64,000 nt of DNA from Paenibacillus sp. FSL H7-0737 (GCF_000758545.1 NZ_CP009279.1:3596001-3660000), one strand, 5' to 3'. Shown: positions 43,631 through 53,042, numbered from the stretch's first letter. Program-made: numbers and translations. Notes: generated by a model not told the origin, from the letters alone.

Positions 43631-44767
43631 CTAAGGTTTCAGAACCACCTTTATGCAATCCTCTTTTTTCTCACTAAAAATGTCATAGCCATGCTCCGCT
43701 TTGCTGATAGGCAAGCGATGTGTAATGATATCTGTGGGATCAAATTTATTCTCTTTAATCATCTTATAGAGCAAAGGCATATAGTGAATCACTGGAGCCT
43801 GTCCCATTTTTAAAGTAATGTTGCGTTCAAATAGATGACCCAAAGGGAACATATTGTAATTAAGCCCATAAACTCCTACAAGCTGAATAGTTCCGAATTT
43901 TCGTACGATATCCGAGGCCATTCTAAATGCACTGAGTGAGCCTCCCTGTAGCTTCAGAGTGGTTTCCACTTTCTCCAATGCAGATATTTTGGCATCCAAA
44001 CCTACACAGTCAATAACTACATCTGCTCCCCCATGTGTTATCTCCTTCAAATGAGCTTCAATATCTTTAATCTCTTCAAAGTTGTAAATTTCGACATTAT
44101 TGGTCAGCTTCGCATGCTGCAGACGGTAGCCGATATGATCAACCGCAATGACTCTTGAGGCGCCTTTGATCCAGGCAAATTTCTGAGTAAGCAGTCCAAC
44201 AGGCCCGCAGCCGAGAACAATGACTGTATCCCCTGGCTTCACTCCGCCGCTTTCGACTCCCCACCAAGCAGTAGGTACAATATCAGATAAGAAAAGAATT
44301 TTTTCATCTTCCATTTCTGCATCCTCAGGAACGACAAAAGGGCCGAAATTACCATAAGGAACCCGCAGTAATTCGGCTTGCCCTCCTGCAAATCCCCCAT
44401 AAGTATCGGAATAACCCAGATATCCGCCTGTATCCTTGGCGTCATTAGCATTGTCGCATTGACTCTCCATCTCATGCTGGCAGAAGTAGCACTGACCACA
44501 GGCTACATTAAAGGGAATAATGATCCGGTCGCCTTTCTTGACTTTAGTTACGTCTGGACCGGTCTCCTCAACAATCCCCATGGGCTCATGACCAATAATA
44601 TAGTCATCATGCATACCTGGAATTTCACCGTTAAAAATGTGCAGATCTGAGCCACAAATCGCTGTAGTGGTAATTCGAACGATAATGTCATCCTTTTTCT
44701 CAATCTTCGGATCAGCTACCTCTTTAACTTTCACTTTCTTCTTCCCTTGGTAGGTTAATGCTTTCAT
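43631..44767 (-). CDS. Zinc-dependent alcohol dehydrogenase (MDR family)
   Basis: Dehydrogenase of 378 residues. Catalytic-zinc ligands are Cys of TAICGSDLH and His with Glu of GHEP; the structural-zinc Cys cluster is CGQCYFCQHEMESQC (residues about 93-107). The Rossmann site VIVLGCGPVGLL binds NAD(P). The architecture fits the formaldehyde-dehydrogenase-like, glutathione-independent group of MDR enzymes. AAAGGAG precedes the ATG. Lone gene with its own terminator; substrate not predictable. Confidence 0.9.
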   Translation of the reverse strand: MKALTYQGKKKVKVKEVADPKIEKKDDIIVRITTTAICGSDLHIFNGEIPGMHDDYIIGHEPMGIVEETGPDVTKVKKGDRIIIPFNVACGQCYFCQHEMESQCDNANDAKDTGGYLGYSDTYGGFAGGQAELLRVPYGNFGPFVVPEDAEMEDEKILFLSDIVPTAWWGVESGGVKPGDTVIVLGCGPVGLLTQKFAWIKGASRVIAVDHIGYRLQHAKLTNNVEIYNFEEIKDIEAHLKEITHGGADVVIDCVGLDAKISALEKVETTLKLQGGSLSAFRMASDIVRKFGTIQLVGVYGLNYNMFPLGHLFERNITLKMGQAPVIHYMPLLYKMIKENKFDPTDIITHRLPISKAEHGYDIFSEKKEDCIKVVLKP

Positions 44768-44847
44768 GCTGTTAATCCGCTCCTTTGGAAATGGTATAGA
44801 GATATAAGGATCACACCTTTCTATGTTATATCCCTATGCCTATCCTC

Positions 44848-45666
44848 TTATCCATGAAGAAGCGGAGAATACATCATAAGCGCATAGTTATCGGTTACAG
44901 CTTCATCTCCAACTAGGTCGCCGGTACGTGTGAATATTTTTCGACTGATCTTATTGCTACGAATATATCCGCCCCATGGTTCTAGGCTTATCCGATGATC
45001 ACTTTCGTACACTTCATATTTATAAAGGGACTGCTCATCGCATCTCCATTCCCCATGCAAATGGCTGTCATCCAGCCAGAGCTTTAATTGATACGTTTGA
45101 TTCGTGTTATTCTTCATTTGAAGATCCAAATAATTATAAGAACAGGTGGCCCCGCTTCCAAATGGCTGTGTACGCTGTTCATCTGGAAATACATCATAGC
45201 TGTGCCGATGCCGTTCTGTAACCGTAAGAGGTGTATGCAGTGTCATCCAGTAGATCAGATTGGACAACTGGCACAGTCCCCCGCCAACTCCAGAATGGAA
45301 GCCACCATAATGCAGCACCATCCCCTCTAGATACCCTTTTCGCTTACTGGGCTTACCGATGCTTCTCCAATAGGAAAAAGTCTCACCCGGACGCACCAAG
45401 AGCCCATCCAGCTTCGCTATCGCCAGACGTAAATTGGTTATTTTATTGTATTGAAGCACCATATCTACATTCCGTAGACTTCTTAATAACGGTGTAGCAT
45501 GAGTCATCACTTCATTAGATAAAATTTCACTAGTGCGCTGCTTCGCCACCTTGCTGCGGCTAGTGCACCATTTCAAATATCTTTTCCAAATAAAATATCG
45601 CTTTCCGGCAAATAGTCTAAGTCGAGAACGCTGAATAGGTTTCATGGCAGCCTGAGGTGTATTCAT
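44848..45666 (-). CDS. VanW-family protein
   Basis: Protein of 272 residues whose central part carries the VanW-domain core: GETFSYWRSIGKPSKRKGYLEG, GGFHSGVGGGLCQLSNLIYWM and RHRHSYDVFPDEQRTQPFGSG. VanW was first noted beside vancomycin-resistance genes but lacks a proven function; VanW does not imply glycopeptide resistance here, as no vanH/A/X genes are present. It starts immediately after the stop of the isochorismatase gene (TAGATG). A basic N terminus without a clear signal suggests cytoplasmic or membrane association. Confidence 0.85.
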   Translation of the reverse strand: MNTPQAAMKPIQRSRLRLFAGKRYFIWKRYLKWCTSRSKVAKQRTSEILSNEVMTHATPLLRSLRNVDMVLQYNKITNLRLAIAKLDGLLVRPGETFSYWRSIGKPSKRKGYLEGMVLHYGGFHSGVGGGLCQLSNLIYWMTLHTPLTVTERHRHSYDVFPDEQRTQPFGSGATCSYNYLDLQMKNNTNQTYQLKLWLDDSHLHGEWRCDEQSLYKYEVYESDHRISLEPWGGYIRSNKISRKIFTRTGDLVGDEAVTDNYALMMYSPLLHG

Positions 45667-46191
45667 CTAGAACTGAACCTCGCTTTCAGCTCGTAACTGG
45701 GCGAATCTCCCTCCGATTACCGCATTATGATGCTTAACGATCTCACTACTATTCAGAACCCCATTATCAAAGGTGCTATGAGCATCTTGGACGAGAACAC
45801 TCTTATACCCCATACTGTATGCGCGTCTTATTGTCGTATCTAGGCAGAACTCACTTTGCATCCCACAAATCACCAGATTCGTGATCCCCAGCTTCTGTAG
45901 CTCCTCTTGCAGTTCGGTTCGGTGAAAAGCATCCCAAGTAGGCTTCTCCACAATAACTTCGCCTTCCTGCGGTGTGATGCGGTGACTGATCTGCCATGTG
46001 GGCGTACCTTTTGTATATTCCTCATCTTCGGTGTGTTGAATATAAACTATTGGAGTACCTGCAACCCTAGCTTTGTTCTGAAGGGAAATAATTCTCTCCA
46101 TTACACCCTCTTCATCGTACAGCTTTTGATCAGGATAGGAGAACATAGCTTCTTGAACATCGATAATTAATAGTGCAGTTGAATTTCCCAT
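45667..46191 (-). CDS. Isochorismatase-family cysteine hydrolase
   Basis: Hydrolase of 174 residues with the Asp-Lys-Cys triad of the family: Asp in LLIIDVQEAMF, Lys in VEKPTWDAF, Cys in VICGMQSEFCLDTT. The family cleaves amide or ester-type bonds such as nicotinamide and N-carbamoyl substrates. AGGAGGTA precedes the ATG. Specific substrate unknown. First gene of a two-gene unit with the VanW gene. Confidence 0.88.
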   Translation of the reverse strand: MGNSTALLIIDVQEAMFSYPDQKLYDEEGVMERIISLQNKARVAGTPIVYIQHTEDEEYTKGTPTWQISHRITPQEGEVIVEKPTWDAFHRTELQEELQKLGITNLVICGMQSEFCLDTTIRRAYSMGYKSVLVQDAHSTFDNGVLNSSEIVKHHNAVIGGRFAQLRAESEVQF

Positions 46192-46271
46192 TTAGTACCT
46201 CCTACAATTTTTATGAAAATCATACCAGATTATGGGACATTCTATCTACCTATTTAAAGGCTTAAATCAAT

Positions 46272-46301
46272 AAAAAAAGGGCATCTGCTGAGCAGACACC
46301 C
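46272..46301 (-). terminator. Terminator of the que operon
   Basis: Minus-strand stem GGGTGTCTGC / GCAGATGCCC with a three-base loop followed by UUUUUUUAUU, directly after queE. Confidence 0.85.
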
Positions 46302-46319
46302 GTTACATTTAAATACTTT

Positions 46320-47042
46320 TTACTTGCCACGCTTATTGTGCCAGATCAATGCATGCAGCTGTGGAAGGACACGTACTCTATTCATATCAGCGTCTACGAT
46401 TACTTTATTAAACAACCATTCCAGCCTTCCCAAAAGTCGAGCAGAAATGTCGCCTTCTTCAGTGACATCATCATTCCCAGGCTGCAGAAAGAGCTGCACA
46501 TTGGGATATCGCTGGTGAATGTCTTTTGCATAATCAAAATCCTTATCGTCAAACACTACGACCTTCAAGCTATGCATAGAACGACCCAGTTTCTCCATTT
46601 TACTCATGATGTTATCTAGAATTTCCCAATTCGTCGTCATTCCTGAGCTTGGGGGTTTAGGGCTAATTGTCAGCACATCCACGTCATTGAACCAATCCTG
46701 CCATTTACTCCCCTGAGTTTCTATTGCAGCTTGTATCCCTCGCTCATGTAGCAGGTTAATAAAAGAGCCCAGCCCATCACCAATCAAAGCAGGATTTCCG
46801 CCTGAAATCGTAACACAGTCGAAATTATCTCCAGCTATAGCTAAAAGTTCATTCATAATTTCCTCCGAGGTCATCATTCGAACCTTATCCTTAGCAGTAC
46901 CATCCCAAGTAAAAGCAGAGTCACACCAGCCACAGCGATAATCACAGCCATAGGTGCGGACAAACATTGTCTTCACACCAATTACCGCACCTTCACCTTG
47001 AATGGTCGGACCGAACATTTCAATTACAGGAATCTTACTCAC
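46320..47042 (-). CDS. queE: 7-carboxy-7-deazaguanine synthase (radical SAM)
   Basis: Enzyme of 240 residues converting 6-carboxy-tetrahydropterin to 7-carboxy-7-deazaguanine. It has the radical-SAM iron-sulfur ligands Cys33, Cys37 and Cys40 in CDYRCGWCD, the GPTIQGEG N-terminal motif and the VTISGGNPAL segment. The start is GTG 47042 because GGAGG lies eight bases upstream and the gene overlaps the queD stop by eight bases. Last gene of queFCDE. Confidence 0.93.
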   Translation of the reverse strand: MSKIPVIEMFGPTIQGEGAVIGVKTMFVRTYGCDYRCGWCDSAFTWDGTAKDKVRMMTSEEIMNELLAIAGDNFDCVTISGGNPALIGDGLGSFINLLHERGIQAAIETQGSKWQDWFNDVDVLTISPKPPSSGMTTNWEILDNIMSKMEKLGRSMHSLKVVVFDDKDFDYAKDIHQRYPNVQLFLQPGNDDVTEEGDISARLLGRLEWLFNKVIVDADMNRVRVLPQLHALIWHNKRGK

Positions 47043-47517
47043 AGTCACAGCCTCCATACAAGCGGTAAGATGGTCCATCCTCAGGGATATCTTCAGCCAG
47101 CACTTCTGCCCAGGAGGTTGGTGTCTCCCATAGCTTTACAGCATACAAGGGCAGCCCTGCCTGCTTAAGCTTATAGGCAATATAACAGGACATATTTTCA
47201 ACTGTGGTGCGGAAAGACAACAAAGCTACTTTGGAACCCGTATTCGTTAATGTCTCTAACACAGGTTCGTTTCCCATAGCGAGAAAAGCGTGATCTAGAC
47301 GGTCTACAAGGCTTTGTTGCACAGTCGTCTTGATATCACTGAAGTCAATAACAAACCCTTCGTCTGAATGGCCTTCCGTAGCCTCTGGTTTGCCCTTAAG
47401 CACTACTTCGAGCTTATAAGTATGTCCATGCAGATTGCTACATTTCCCTTTGTGACCAATTAATTGATGCGCCGCATCAAACGTAAATATTTTGCAGACT
47501 GAAACCTCGTTAAGCAT
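47035..47517 (-). CDS. queD: 6-carboxy-tetrahydropterin synthase
   Basis: Enzyme of 160 residues making 6-carboxy-5,6,7,8-tetrahydropterin from dihydroneopterin triphosphate. Zinc-binding His residues are seen in FDAAHQL and NLHGHTY (His17, 30, 32), with catalytic Cys26 in KGKCSN. Its ATG overlaps the queC stop by one base (TAATG). The C-terminal GGCDCE tail extends slightly past the usual core. Confidence 0.93.
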   Translation of the reverse strand: MLNEVSVCKIFTFDAAHQLIGHKGKCSNLHGHTYKLEVVLKGKPEATEGHSDEGFVIDFSDIKTTVQQSLVDRLDHAFLAMGNEPVLETLTNTGSKVALLSFRTTVENMSCYIAYKLKQAGLPLYAVKLWETPTSWAEVLAEDIPEDGPSYRLYGGCDCE

Positions 47518-48179
47518 TAAGATCCGGCCTCCATTCTCTCCGCCTCATATTGCTCAAGACCACGCTGACGCAACAGACAGGCTGGACAAGTACCGCAGCC
47601 ACTGCCAATAATACCGTTGTAACAGGTCAATGTGTGTTCGCGAACATAATCAAAATAACCCAGTTCATCGGCCATTTTCCACGTTTCTTTTTTATCCAGC
47701 CACATCAATGGAGTGTGTATCGCAAACTCATAGTCCATAGATAAATTCAGCGTAACATTCAATGATTTCACAAATACATCACGGCAGTCCGGATACCCGC
47801 TAAAGTCCGTTTGGCAGACACCAGTGACGATATGGGAGTAACCCAATTGTTTAGCTAATATTGCGGAAAAAGACAAAAATAACAGATTCCGTCCGTCAAC
47901 AAATGTACTAGGAAGCTCATCACCTTCGCCAGCAACGATATCAATATCCTGGCGGGTTAGTGCATTTGGTGCCAGCTGATTAAGCAGCCCAAGATCAAGG
48001 ATATGCTGTTTTACATTAAACTTAGCTGCTATTTCTGTAGCAACTTCGATTTCAGCCGCATGACGCTGATTATAATTAAAGGTAACTACCTGCACTTCCT
48101 CAAACTGCTTCAATGCCCAAACCAGGCAAGTGGTGCTATCTTGTCCGCCGCTAAATACGACGAGTGCTTTTTTGTTCAT
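47517..48179 (-). CDS. queC: 7-cyano-7-deazaguanine synthase
   Basis: PP-loop ATPase of 220 residues that converts 7-carboxy-7-deazaguanine to preQ0. Shows the ATP pyrophosphatase motif [11 protein letters not shown] at the N terminus, [13 protein letters not shown] and the C-terminal zinc Cys cluster [22 protein letters not shown] precedes the ATG, 29 bases after queF. Confidence 0.95.
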   Translation of the reverse strand: MNKKALVVFSGGQDSTTCLVWALKQFEEVQVVTFNYNQRHAAEIEVATEIAAKFNVKQHILDLGLLNQLAPNALTRQDIDIVAGEGDELPSTFVDGRNLLFLSFSAILAKQLGYSHIVTGVCQTDFSGYPDCRDVFVKSLNVTLNLSMDYEFAIHTPLMWLDKKETWKMADELGYFDYVREHTLTCYNGIIGSGCGTCPACLLRQRGLEQYEAERMEAGS

Positions 48180-48208
48180 CTTAATCTCTCCTTATCAACT
48201 TGTTGGGA

Positions 48209-48709
48209 TTAGCGGTTATCCACTTTTTCTGGATAGAGGTCGTGATTCATTAAGCGGTGCTCCGCCATCGCCTCATACTTCGTACCCGGTCTTCCATAGT
48301 TGCAATAAGGATCAATAGATATGCCTCCACGCGGAGTGAACTTGCCCCATACCTCAATGTATCGTGGGTCCATCAGTGAGATCAGATCATTCATAATAAT
48401 GTTGACGCAGTCCTCATGAAAGTCACCGTGGTTACGGAAACTAAACAGATACAGCTTTAATGATTTAGATTCCACCATTTTCTGTTCAGGAATATACGAA
48501 ATATACAGTGTGGCAAAATCCGGCTGACCAGTAACAGGACATAAGCTAGTAAACTCAGGGCAGTTGAATTTAACAAAATAATCACGCCCTGGATGCTTGT
48601 TATCAAACACCTCAAGAATAGCTGGATCATAACCAAACTTGTACTGCGTTCCCTGATTACCAAGTAAAGTGACTTCTTGCATTTCCTCTTTCAATCTTCC
48701 TTCTGACAC
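48209..48709 (-). CDS. queF: NADPH-dependent preQ0 reductase
   Basis: Enzyme of 166 residues reducing the nitrile of preQ0 to the amine preQ1. Motifs: catalytic Cys in [11 protein letters not shown], the QueF motif [13 protein letters not shown], and the NADPH region GGISIDPY. I place the start at GTG 48709: GAGGGG lies nine bases upstream, the protein then begins [19 protein letters not shown] and has the length of B. subtilis QueF (165). A longer reading from ATG 48787 would cross the riboswitch terminator. First gene of the operon behind a preQ1 riboswitch. Confidence 0.93.
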   Translation of the reverse strand: MSEGRLKEEMQEVTLLGNQGTQYKFGYDPAILEVFDNKHPGRDYFVKFNCPEFTSLCPVTGQPDFATLYISYIPEQKMVESKSLKLYLFSFRNHGDFHEDCVNIIMNDLISLMDPRYIEVWGKFTPRGGISIDPYCNYGRPGTKYEAMAEHRLMNHDLYPEKVDNR

Positions 48710-48712
48710 GAC

Positions 48713-48760
48713 AAAAAACCCCTCTCTTTTCCTTCGGCCTTGGCCGGTAATGGAAAGAAG
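48713..48760 (-). terminator. Riboswitch expression platform: intrinsic terminator
   Basis: Minus-strand CTTCTTTCC / GGAAAAGAG outer stem with CGGCC-AA-GGCCG inner hairpin, then GAGGGG and a UUUUUUG tract. When preQ1 stabilises the aptamer the terminator should form, halting transcription before queF. The queF ribosome site (GAGGGG) lies directly at the 3' arm of the stem, so translation may be masked as well. Confidence 0.8.
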
Positions 48761-48850
48761 AACGAGATTTCGAAAACTTTGCTCCACTAAGAAGAAACGG
48801 AAGCAACGTCCGGGTTAAGGACTGCATCCGCTTATAAGATTTAATATACT

Positions 48851-48886
48851 CTTAGTTTTTTATAGAGGGAGTTCGCGAACCTCTCC
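48851..48886 (-). promoter_or_regulatory. PreQ1-I riboswitch aptamer
   Basis: Minus strand: AGAGGTTCGCGAACTCCCTC followed by TATAAAAAACTAAG. This has the P1 stem AGAGG / CCTCT, the C-rich loop and the A-rich tail of the type I preQ1 aptamer. A further CTGCAC / GTGCAG hairpin precedes it. It lies in the queF leader. Confidence 0.93.
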
Positions 48887-48931
48887 TGCACAATCCGTGC
48901 AGACTTCTTCTTCATGCATATTGCGTCTTGA

Positions 48932-48960
48932 ACTATACCATGGTAATTTGCTTCTGACAA
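48932..48960 (-). promoter_or_regulatory. Sigma-A promoter of queFCDE
   Basis: Minus-strand TTGTCA (48955-48960), 17-base spacer, TATAGT (48932-48937). Transcription starts near 48925, giving a leader of about 215 bases to the queF start. Confidence 0.75.
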
Positions 48961-48963
48961 GTT

Positions 48964-49650
48964 CTACGCTTTGCCCGTCTTCTGAATCCAGAGCGAAAGC
49001 ACCACAATCCACAAGAGCAAAAGCAGGCTTTCTAGGAGCAATACTCCTTCTCCATTTAGAATACTGTTCAAATTCTGGACGATTTCAATACTTGGCAGAA
49101 TTACAAAGATCGGATAGGTCCACTCTGGAAGAGCGACGTACACAGAAGCTACTAAGAAAAAAACGACCATAAATGCGGAGCAAATGGCTGAACCATTTTT
49201 GGAGGAACTTACCTTTAAACCAATGATAATTCCAACTTGCACAAAGATAATTCCACCCAATAACATATACATTAAGGAAGGGAGTAAATCCATTGTCAAA
49301 CCTTGATTTAGTACATAAACAATCAGCTGTGATAACAAAGAAAAAACAAGAACAGATCCAGCTTTCGCTGTAATAATCTGGCCTCTGCTTAGCGGAGTAA
49401 TCAACAGCGCATCATAAGTCTTACTCTCCCGCTCCTCAATTAATCCTGGGCCGGTAATCATGATCCCAACCATCACTTGCGCAAATAATATCCATGTAGA
49501 AAAAAGCATGAAGTCCAAACCGCTCTTGTCCACTACAGTGATGATGATTTTAGCCATAAATATAGGCAAAATTATTAGAATTACAGTCGCAGGATTACGC
49601 AGTATATCCTTACTTTCATGTTTAAACAGCTTCCATATCTGATAACTCAA
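48964..49650 (-). CDS. ABC-2 type transporter permease
   Basis: Membrane protein of 228 residues with six hydrophobic helices, typical of ABC-2 permeases of drug, antibiotic or lipid exporters; the LIEERESKTYDALLITPLSRGQII loop is the standard coupling region. The start is TTG 49650, which overlaps the ATPase stop (TTGA). Works as a dimer with the partner ATPase. Substrate unknown. Confidence 0.85.
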   Translation of the reverse strand: MSYQIWKLFKHESKDILRNPATVILIILPIFMAKIIITVVDKSGLDFMLFSTWILFAQVMVGIMITGPGLIEERESKTYDALLITPLSRGQIITAKAGSVLVFSLLSQLIVYVLNQGLTMDLLPSLMYMLLGGIIFVQVGIIIGLKVSSSKNGSAICSAFMVVFFLVASVYVALPEWTYPIFVILPSIEIVQNLNSILNGEGVLLLESLLLLLWIVVLSLWIQKTGKA

Positions 49651-50495
49651 CTTAGCTCACTTCCCGTCAGGGCAGCGAATACATCTGCCAGCGAAGCTTC
49701 TTTACTGTGCATACTTAGAATTTGATTCGTAGACATTAGCTGATAGATATGATCTTTAGTAGCTTCTTCTGCAATCGGCCAGGATTTCATAACCACTTTC
49801 CCATCCTGCTGATATTTAACTTCAATTTCTGGTTTACCATAAATGGTCTTAAGTCTATGCGGTTCATCGAGTGCCACCAAAGCACCAGCGTGCATGATGC
49901 CCACTCTATCGCTTAATGCCTCGGCTTCGTGCATATCATGCGTCGTTAAGACGATGGTTGTGCCTTCTTCTTGAATTCTCTTGACGTGATTACGTATGAG
50001 TGAAGCTGAATTTGGATCTAACCCACTTGTAGGCTCATCTAAAAACAACACTTGAGGCTTATGTAATAATGCTCTGGCGATTAGAACACGCTGCTTCCAG
50101 CCTTTGGATAAGCTGCTTACTTTAGCTTTTTCCTTATCTAACAGCTGGAGGGTTTCCATGACTTCATTCACTCGATTTCCTGCTACCCTATACAGATCAG
50201 CGAACAGCTCCAGATTATTTCGAATAGAACTACGCATGTATAGGTTCGGAAGCTCGAAAACAACACCAATTTGAGCATGGATTTCTTTTTTATGACATGA
50301 AATATTCATGCCATTAATTAAAATTTCTCCGCTTGTAGACTGAAGAAGCCCTGTCATCATTCGCATCGTTGTAGTCTTCCCTGCACCATTGGGACCTAGA
50401 AATCCAAAGACCTCACCTTTCTCCACCGTGAAAGTAATTCGATCAACTGCACACCTCTCCTGATAATATTTTGAGACCTCAGTTAGCTGAATCAA
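49647..50495 (-). CDS. ABC transporter ATP-binding protein
   Basis: ATPase of 283 residues: Walker A GPNGAGKTT, signature SLSKGWKQR (variant LSKG instead of LSGG), Walker B VLFLDEPTSGLD, then THDMHEAEALS. It powers the ABC-2 permease encoded by the overlapping next gene. The GTG at 50501 touches the GGGGGGA ribosome site, so TTG 50495 is the better start, giving an N-terminal IQLTEVSKYYQE; both are possible. Confidence 0.87.
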   Translation of the reverse strand: MIQLTEVSKYYQERCAVDRITFTVEKGEVFGFLGPNGAGKTTTMRMMTGLLQSTSGEILINGMNISCHKKEIHAQIGVVFELPNLYMRSSIRNNLELFADLYRVAGNRVNEVMETLQLLDKEKAKVSSLSKGWKQRVLIARALLHKPQVLFLDEPTSGLDPNSASLIRNHVKRIQEEGTTIVLTTHDMHEAEALSDRVGIMHAGALVALDEPHRLKTIYGKPEIEVKYQQDGKVVMKSWPIAEEATKDHIYQLMSTNQILSMHSKEASLADVFAALTGSELS

Positions 50496-50708
50496 TAACA
50501 CTCCCCCCTTTTTAGAATAGTTAACTTTCTTCTATCCTTATTCTGGTTGTAGAGGATTATCTCTGTTGTTGCTATTCTGTAACATTCGCTATTCCTTAGT
50601 ACCTTCCTTTGTTCAAATCTGCTCAGATGTGGCAAAAATAAGGATTCAAATCCTAAGAAAAGGGTAACTTAAACATAATAATCTTCGAGGTAAGGGTGGG
50701 ATCATCTA

Positions 50709-51044
50709 ATGGAACAAAGTATACAGAAACTTATGGACTGGATTAACAGTCATGTGAATGAAACTATTGTAATTGAAAAGAAAGAGCTTCGTGATCTGGA
50801 TAAAATTCATTTTAATCTAGAGGCTGTTGAGTTTCGGAGTGCGGAGGATGTTATCGATGATTATCTTGGGAGTGCATTAATATTAAAAGGATTTGGCAGC
50901 ACTTTAAACGCCGATGGTGAGCTAGTATCGCTACCACACTCCACCTATGACTTAGCTATTGACGGGCTTCGGATTGAGGACATAAGTGATCGCAAGGCGG
51001 AAATAACTACTGAAAGAGCTAAATATACCCTTTCAGTGGATTAA
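50709..51044 (+). CDS. Conserved hypothetical protein
   Basis: Small acidic protein of 111 residues with no signal peptide or membrane segment; a helical N terminus (QSIQKLMDWINSH) and alternating hydrophobic positions suggest an alpha/beta fold. GGGTGGGAT precedes the ATG and a strong terminator follows, so it is likely a real monocistronic gene. I do not recognise the family. An AGGATT-CA-AATCCT palindrome lies in the upstream region. Confidence 0.65.
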   Translation: MEQSIQKLMDWINSHVNETIVIEKKELRDLDKIHFNLEAVEFRSAEDVIDDYLGSALILKGFGSTLNADGELVSLPHSTYDLAIDGLRIEDISDRKAEITTERAKYTLSVD

Positions 51045-51063
51045 ACCATATGTAATGACAGCA

Positions 51064-51093
51064 AAAGAGCCCACAGTAATCTGTGGGCTCTTT
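51064..51093. terminator. Bidirectional terminator between convergent genes
   Basis: Perfect 13-bp stem AAAGAGCCCACAG / CTGTGGGCTCTTT with a four-base loop, between the hypothetical gene and murB. Confidence 0.88.
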
Positions 51094-51104
51094 CTAATTA
51101 ATAG

Positions 51105-52016
51105 TTACTCTTCTCCAATGATCTCCACTTCAGTTTCAAGCTCCACTCCGAATTTATCCTTCACAGTCGCTCTTACATGGTGAATTAGCCCAATGTAATC
51201 GCTGGCGGTTGCATTATCAGCATTCACAATAAATCCTGCATGCTTCTTGGATACCTCAGCACCACCGATTCTTGTTCCCTGTAAGCCACTCTCTTGAATT
51301 AACTGACCTGCAAACCGACCTGGAGGACGTTTAAAGACACTCCCACAGGAGGGATACTCAAGCGGTTGCTTGGATTCACGCAAGTAAGTAAGTTCATCCA
51401 TTTTCGCCTTGATGGATAATGCATCTCCGGAAGTCAAAGCAAATTTCGCCTCAAGCACGATGTATTCACCGCTTGCGAACACGCTTTTTCTGTAACCCCA
51501 TTGCAGTTCATCCCCTTGCAGAGTCACCAATTGCCCGCTCTTAGTTATAGCCAGCGCACTGTGCAATACATCTTTAACTTCTCCGCCATAAGCACCTGCG
51601 TTCATGTAAAGCGCTCCACCAACCGTTCCTGGAATGCCACAGGCGAACTCAAGACCCGTAAGCTCCATATCCAGTGCATATCTGGAAACATCAATAATCT
51701 TGGCTCCACACTCCGCATATAAGAGATTGTCTCGAATCCCCACATCCGTTAGTCCTGCTGTTTGCAGAACTATTCCGCGCACACCTCCATCACGGATAAT
51801 CACATTGGAGCCGTTCCCAAGTACCGTAAGGTTTATCCCATTCTGTTCCGCATATGTAACGATCTTTTGAATTTCCTCATAAGTAGCTGGTGCTGCCAAA
51901 ATATCAGCTTTACCGCCCATTTTGGTATACACGTGATCTTTTAAGTTCTCATGACTCTTCACAATCCCTGCAGTCATTAACTGCTCTAGGTCATTTTGAA
52001 TTTTGTCAATATTCAT
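51105..52016 (-). CDS. murB: UDP-N-acetylenolpyruvoylglucosamine reductase
   Basis: FAD- and NADPH-dependent enzyme of 303 residues for peptidoglycan precursor synthesis (UDP-MurNAc). FAD-binding segment GSNVIIRDGGVRG, the CGIPGTVGGALYMNAGAYGGE region and the active-site SCGSVFKRPPG (Ser near 226) are present, and the C-terminal lobe fits. AAAGGAGCATGAAAC precedes the ATG. Single gene. Confidence 0.94.
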   Translation of the reverse strand: MNIDKIQNDLEQLMTAGIVKSHENLKDHVYTKMGGKADILAAPATYEEIQKIVTYAEQNGINLTVLGNGSNVIIRDGGVRGIVLQTAGLTDVGIRDNLLYAECGAKIIDVSRYALDMELTGLEFACGIPGTVGGALYMNAGAYGGEVKDVLHSALAITKSGQLVTLQGDELQWGYRKSVFASGEYIVLEAKFALTSGDALSIKAKMDELTYLRESKQPLEYPSCGSVFKRPPGRFAGQLIQESGLQGTRIGGAEVSKKHAGFIVNADNATASDYIGLIHHVRATVKDKFGVELETEVEIIGEE

Positions 52017-52108
52017 GTTTCATGCTCCTTTAACCATGTATAAATGATGGTCCTTGATCTATTTTTAGTAGTAGTATCATGGATTTGTAGGCAACCACAA
52101 CTGTAACA

Positions 52109-52147
52109 ACGAACAGGCTCCCTTGTCAATGACGGGAGCCTGTTCGT
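52109..52147 (-). terminator. Terminator of the iron transporter operon
   Basis: 14-bp stem ACGAACAGGCTCCC / GGGAGCCTGTTCGT with an 11-base loop lies 20 bases past the ATPase stop. The U-tract is weak. Confidence 0.6.
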
Positions 52148-52166
52148 GTATGATTTTCGATTATGA

Positions 52167-52967
52167 TTACACAGCTTTGTAGGCCGCAAGCTCGTAAGGA
52201 AGACACAGCGGCACACCTGTACGTGGATCTGGAACAATATCTGCCTCAATTCCAAAAACTTCACGCAGTACATCTGGTGTCATAACTTCTGTAGGTGAGC
52301 CTTCACTAACCACAGTACCGGACTTAATAGCTACCATATGCTGCGCATAACGAGTAGCATGATTCAAGTCATGCACTACCATGATAATGGTACGGCCTTC
52401 TTCCTCATTCAGCTTTTGCAGAAGCTGTAGAACTTCAAGCTGGTGAGCCATATCTAGAAATGTTGTTGGTTCGTCCAGGAATAGAATGTCAGTTTCTTGC
52501 GCCAATGCCATAGCGATCCAAGCACGCTGACGTTGTCCTCCAGATAAGCGGTCAATCGGACGGTCATGGAAAGGCTCCATACCTGTAACAGTGATTGCGT
52601 TGGAGATAATGCTGCGATCCTCTGCTGTCATTGTGCCAAATCCTTTTTGATGCGGGAAGCGACCATAGCTGACAAGTTCAGAGACCGTTAGTCCGTCTGG
52701 AGCTGTTGGGTTTTGCGGTAAGATCGCAAGCTGACGAGCTACCTCTTTCGTTGAAAAGTTATGGATCGATTTACCGTCCAACATTACACTGCCGCTCTTA
52801 GGCTTCATGATCCGGGCCATTGTTTTAAGAATTGTAGATTTACCAGAACCGTTAGCGCCCACTAGTGCGGTTATTTTTCCCGTAGGGATAGTTAAGTTCA
52901 ACCCTTTAACAATTGTAGCCTCTGCATACCCAATACTTAACTCTTCTGTGTTCAAACGTTCTGACAT
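52167..52967 (-). CDS. Iron-siderophore ABC transporter ATPase (FecE/FhuC-like)
   Basis: ATPase of 266 residues: Walker [10 protein letters not shown], signature [10 protein letters not shown], Walker [13 protein letters not shown], switch His in VVHDLNHA. The family imports ferric siderophores or haem. AAGGAG precedes the ATG. Encoded after two FecCD-type permeases in the same operon. Confidence 0.92.
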   Translation of the reverse strand: MSERLNTEELSIGYAEATIVKGLNLTIPTGKITALVGANGSGKSTILKTMARIMKPKSGSVMLDGKSIHNFSTKEVARQLAILPQNPTAPDGLTVSELVSYGRFPHQKGFGTMTAEDRSIISNAITVTGMEPFHDRPIDRLSGGQRQRAWIAMALAQETDILFLDEPTTFLDMAHQLEVLQLLQKLNEEEGRTIIMVVHDLNHATRYAQHMVAIKSGTVVSEGSPTEVMTPDVLREVFGIEADIVPDPRTGVPLCLPYELAAYKAV

Positions 52968-53042
52968 GTTAACAACTCCTTAAAAGTTTTATGGAGCTAT
53001 GCTCCTAGAATGAACTACATAGTAAAACTCGCTTCGTACGCA

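Noticed and set aside
44848..45666. Vancomycin-resistance locus
   Set aside because: VanW alone is not evidence of resistance and no vanH/A/X genes are present.
48710..48787. N-terminal extension of QueF to ATG 48787
   Set aside because: This stretch is the riboswitch terminator in the leader; family length fits the GTG at 48709.
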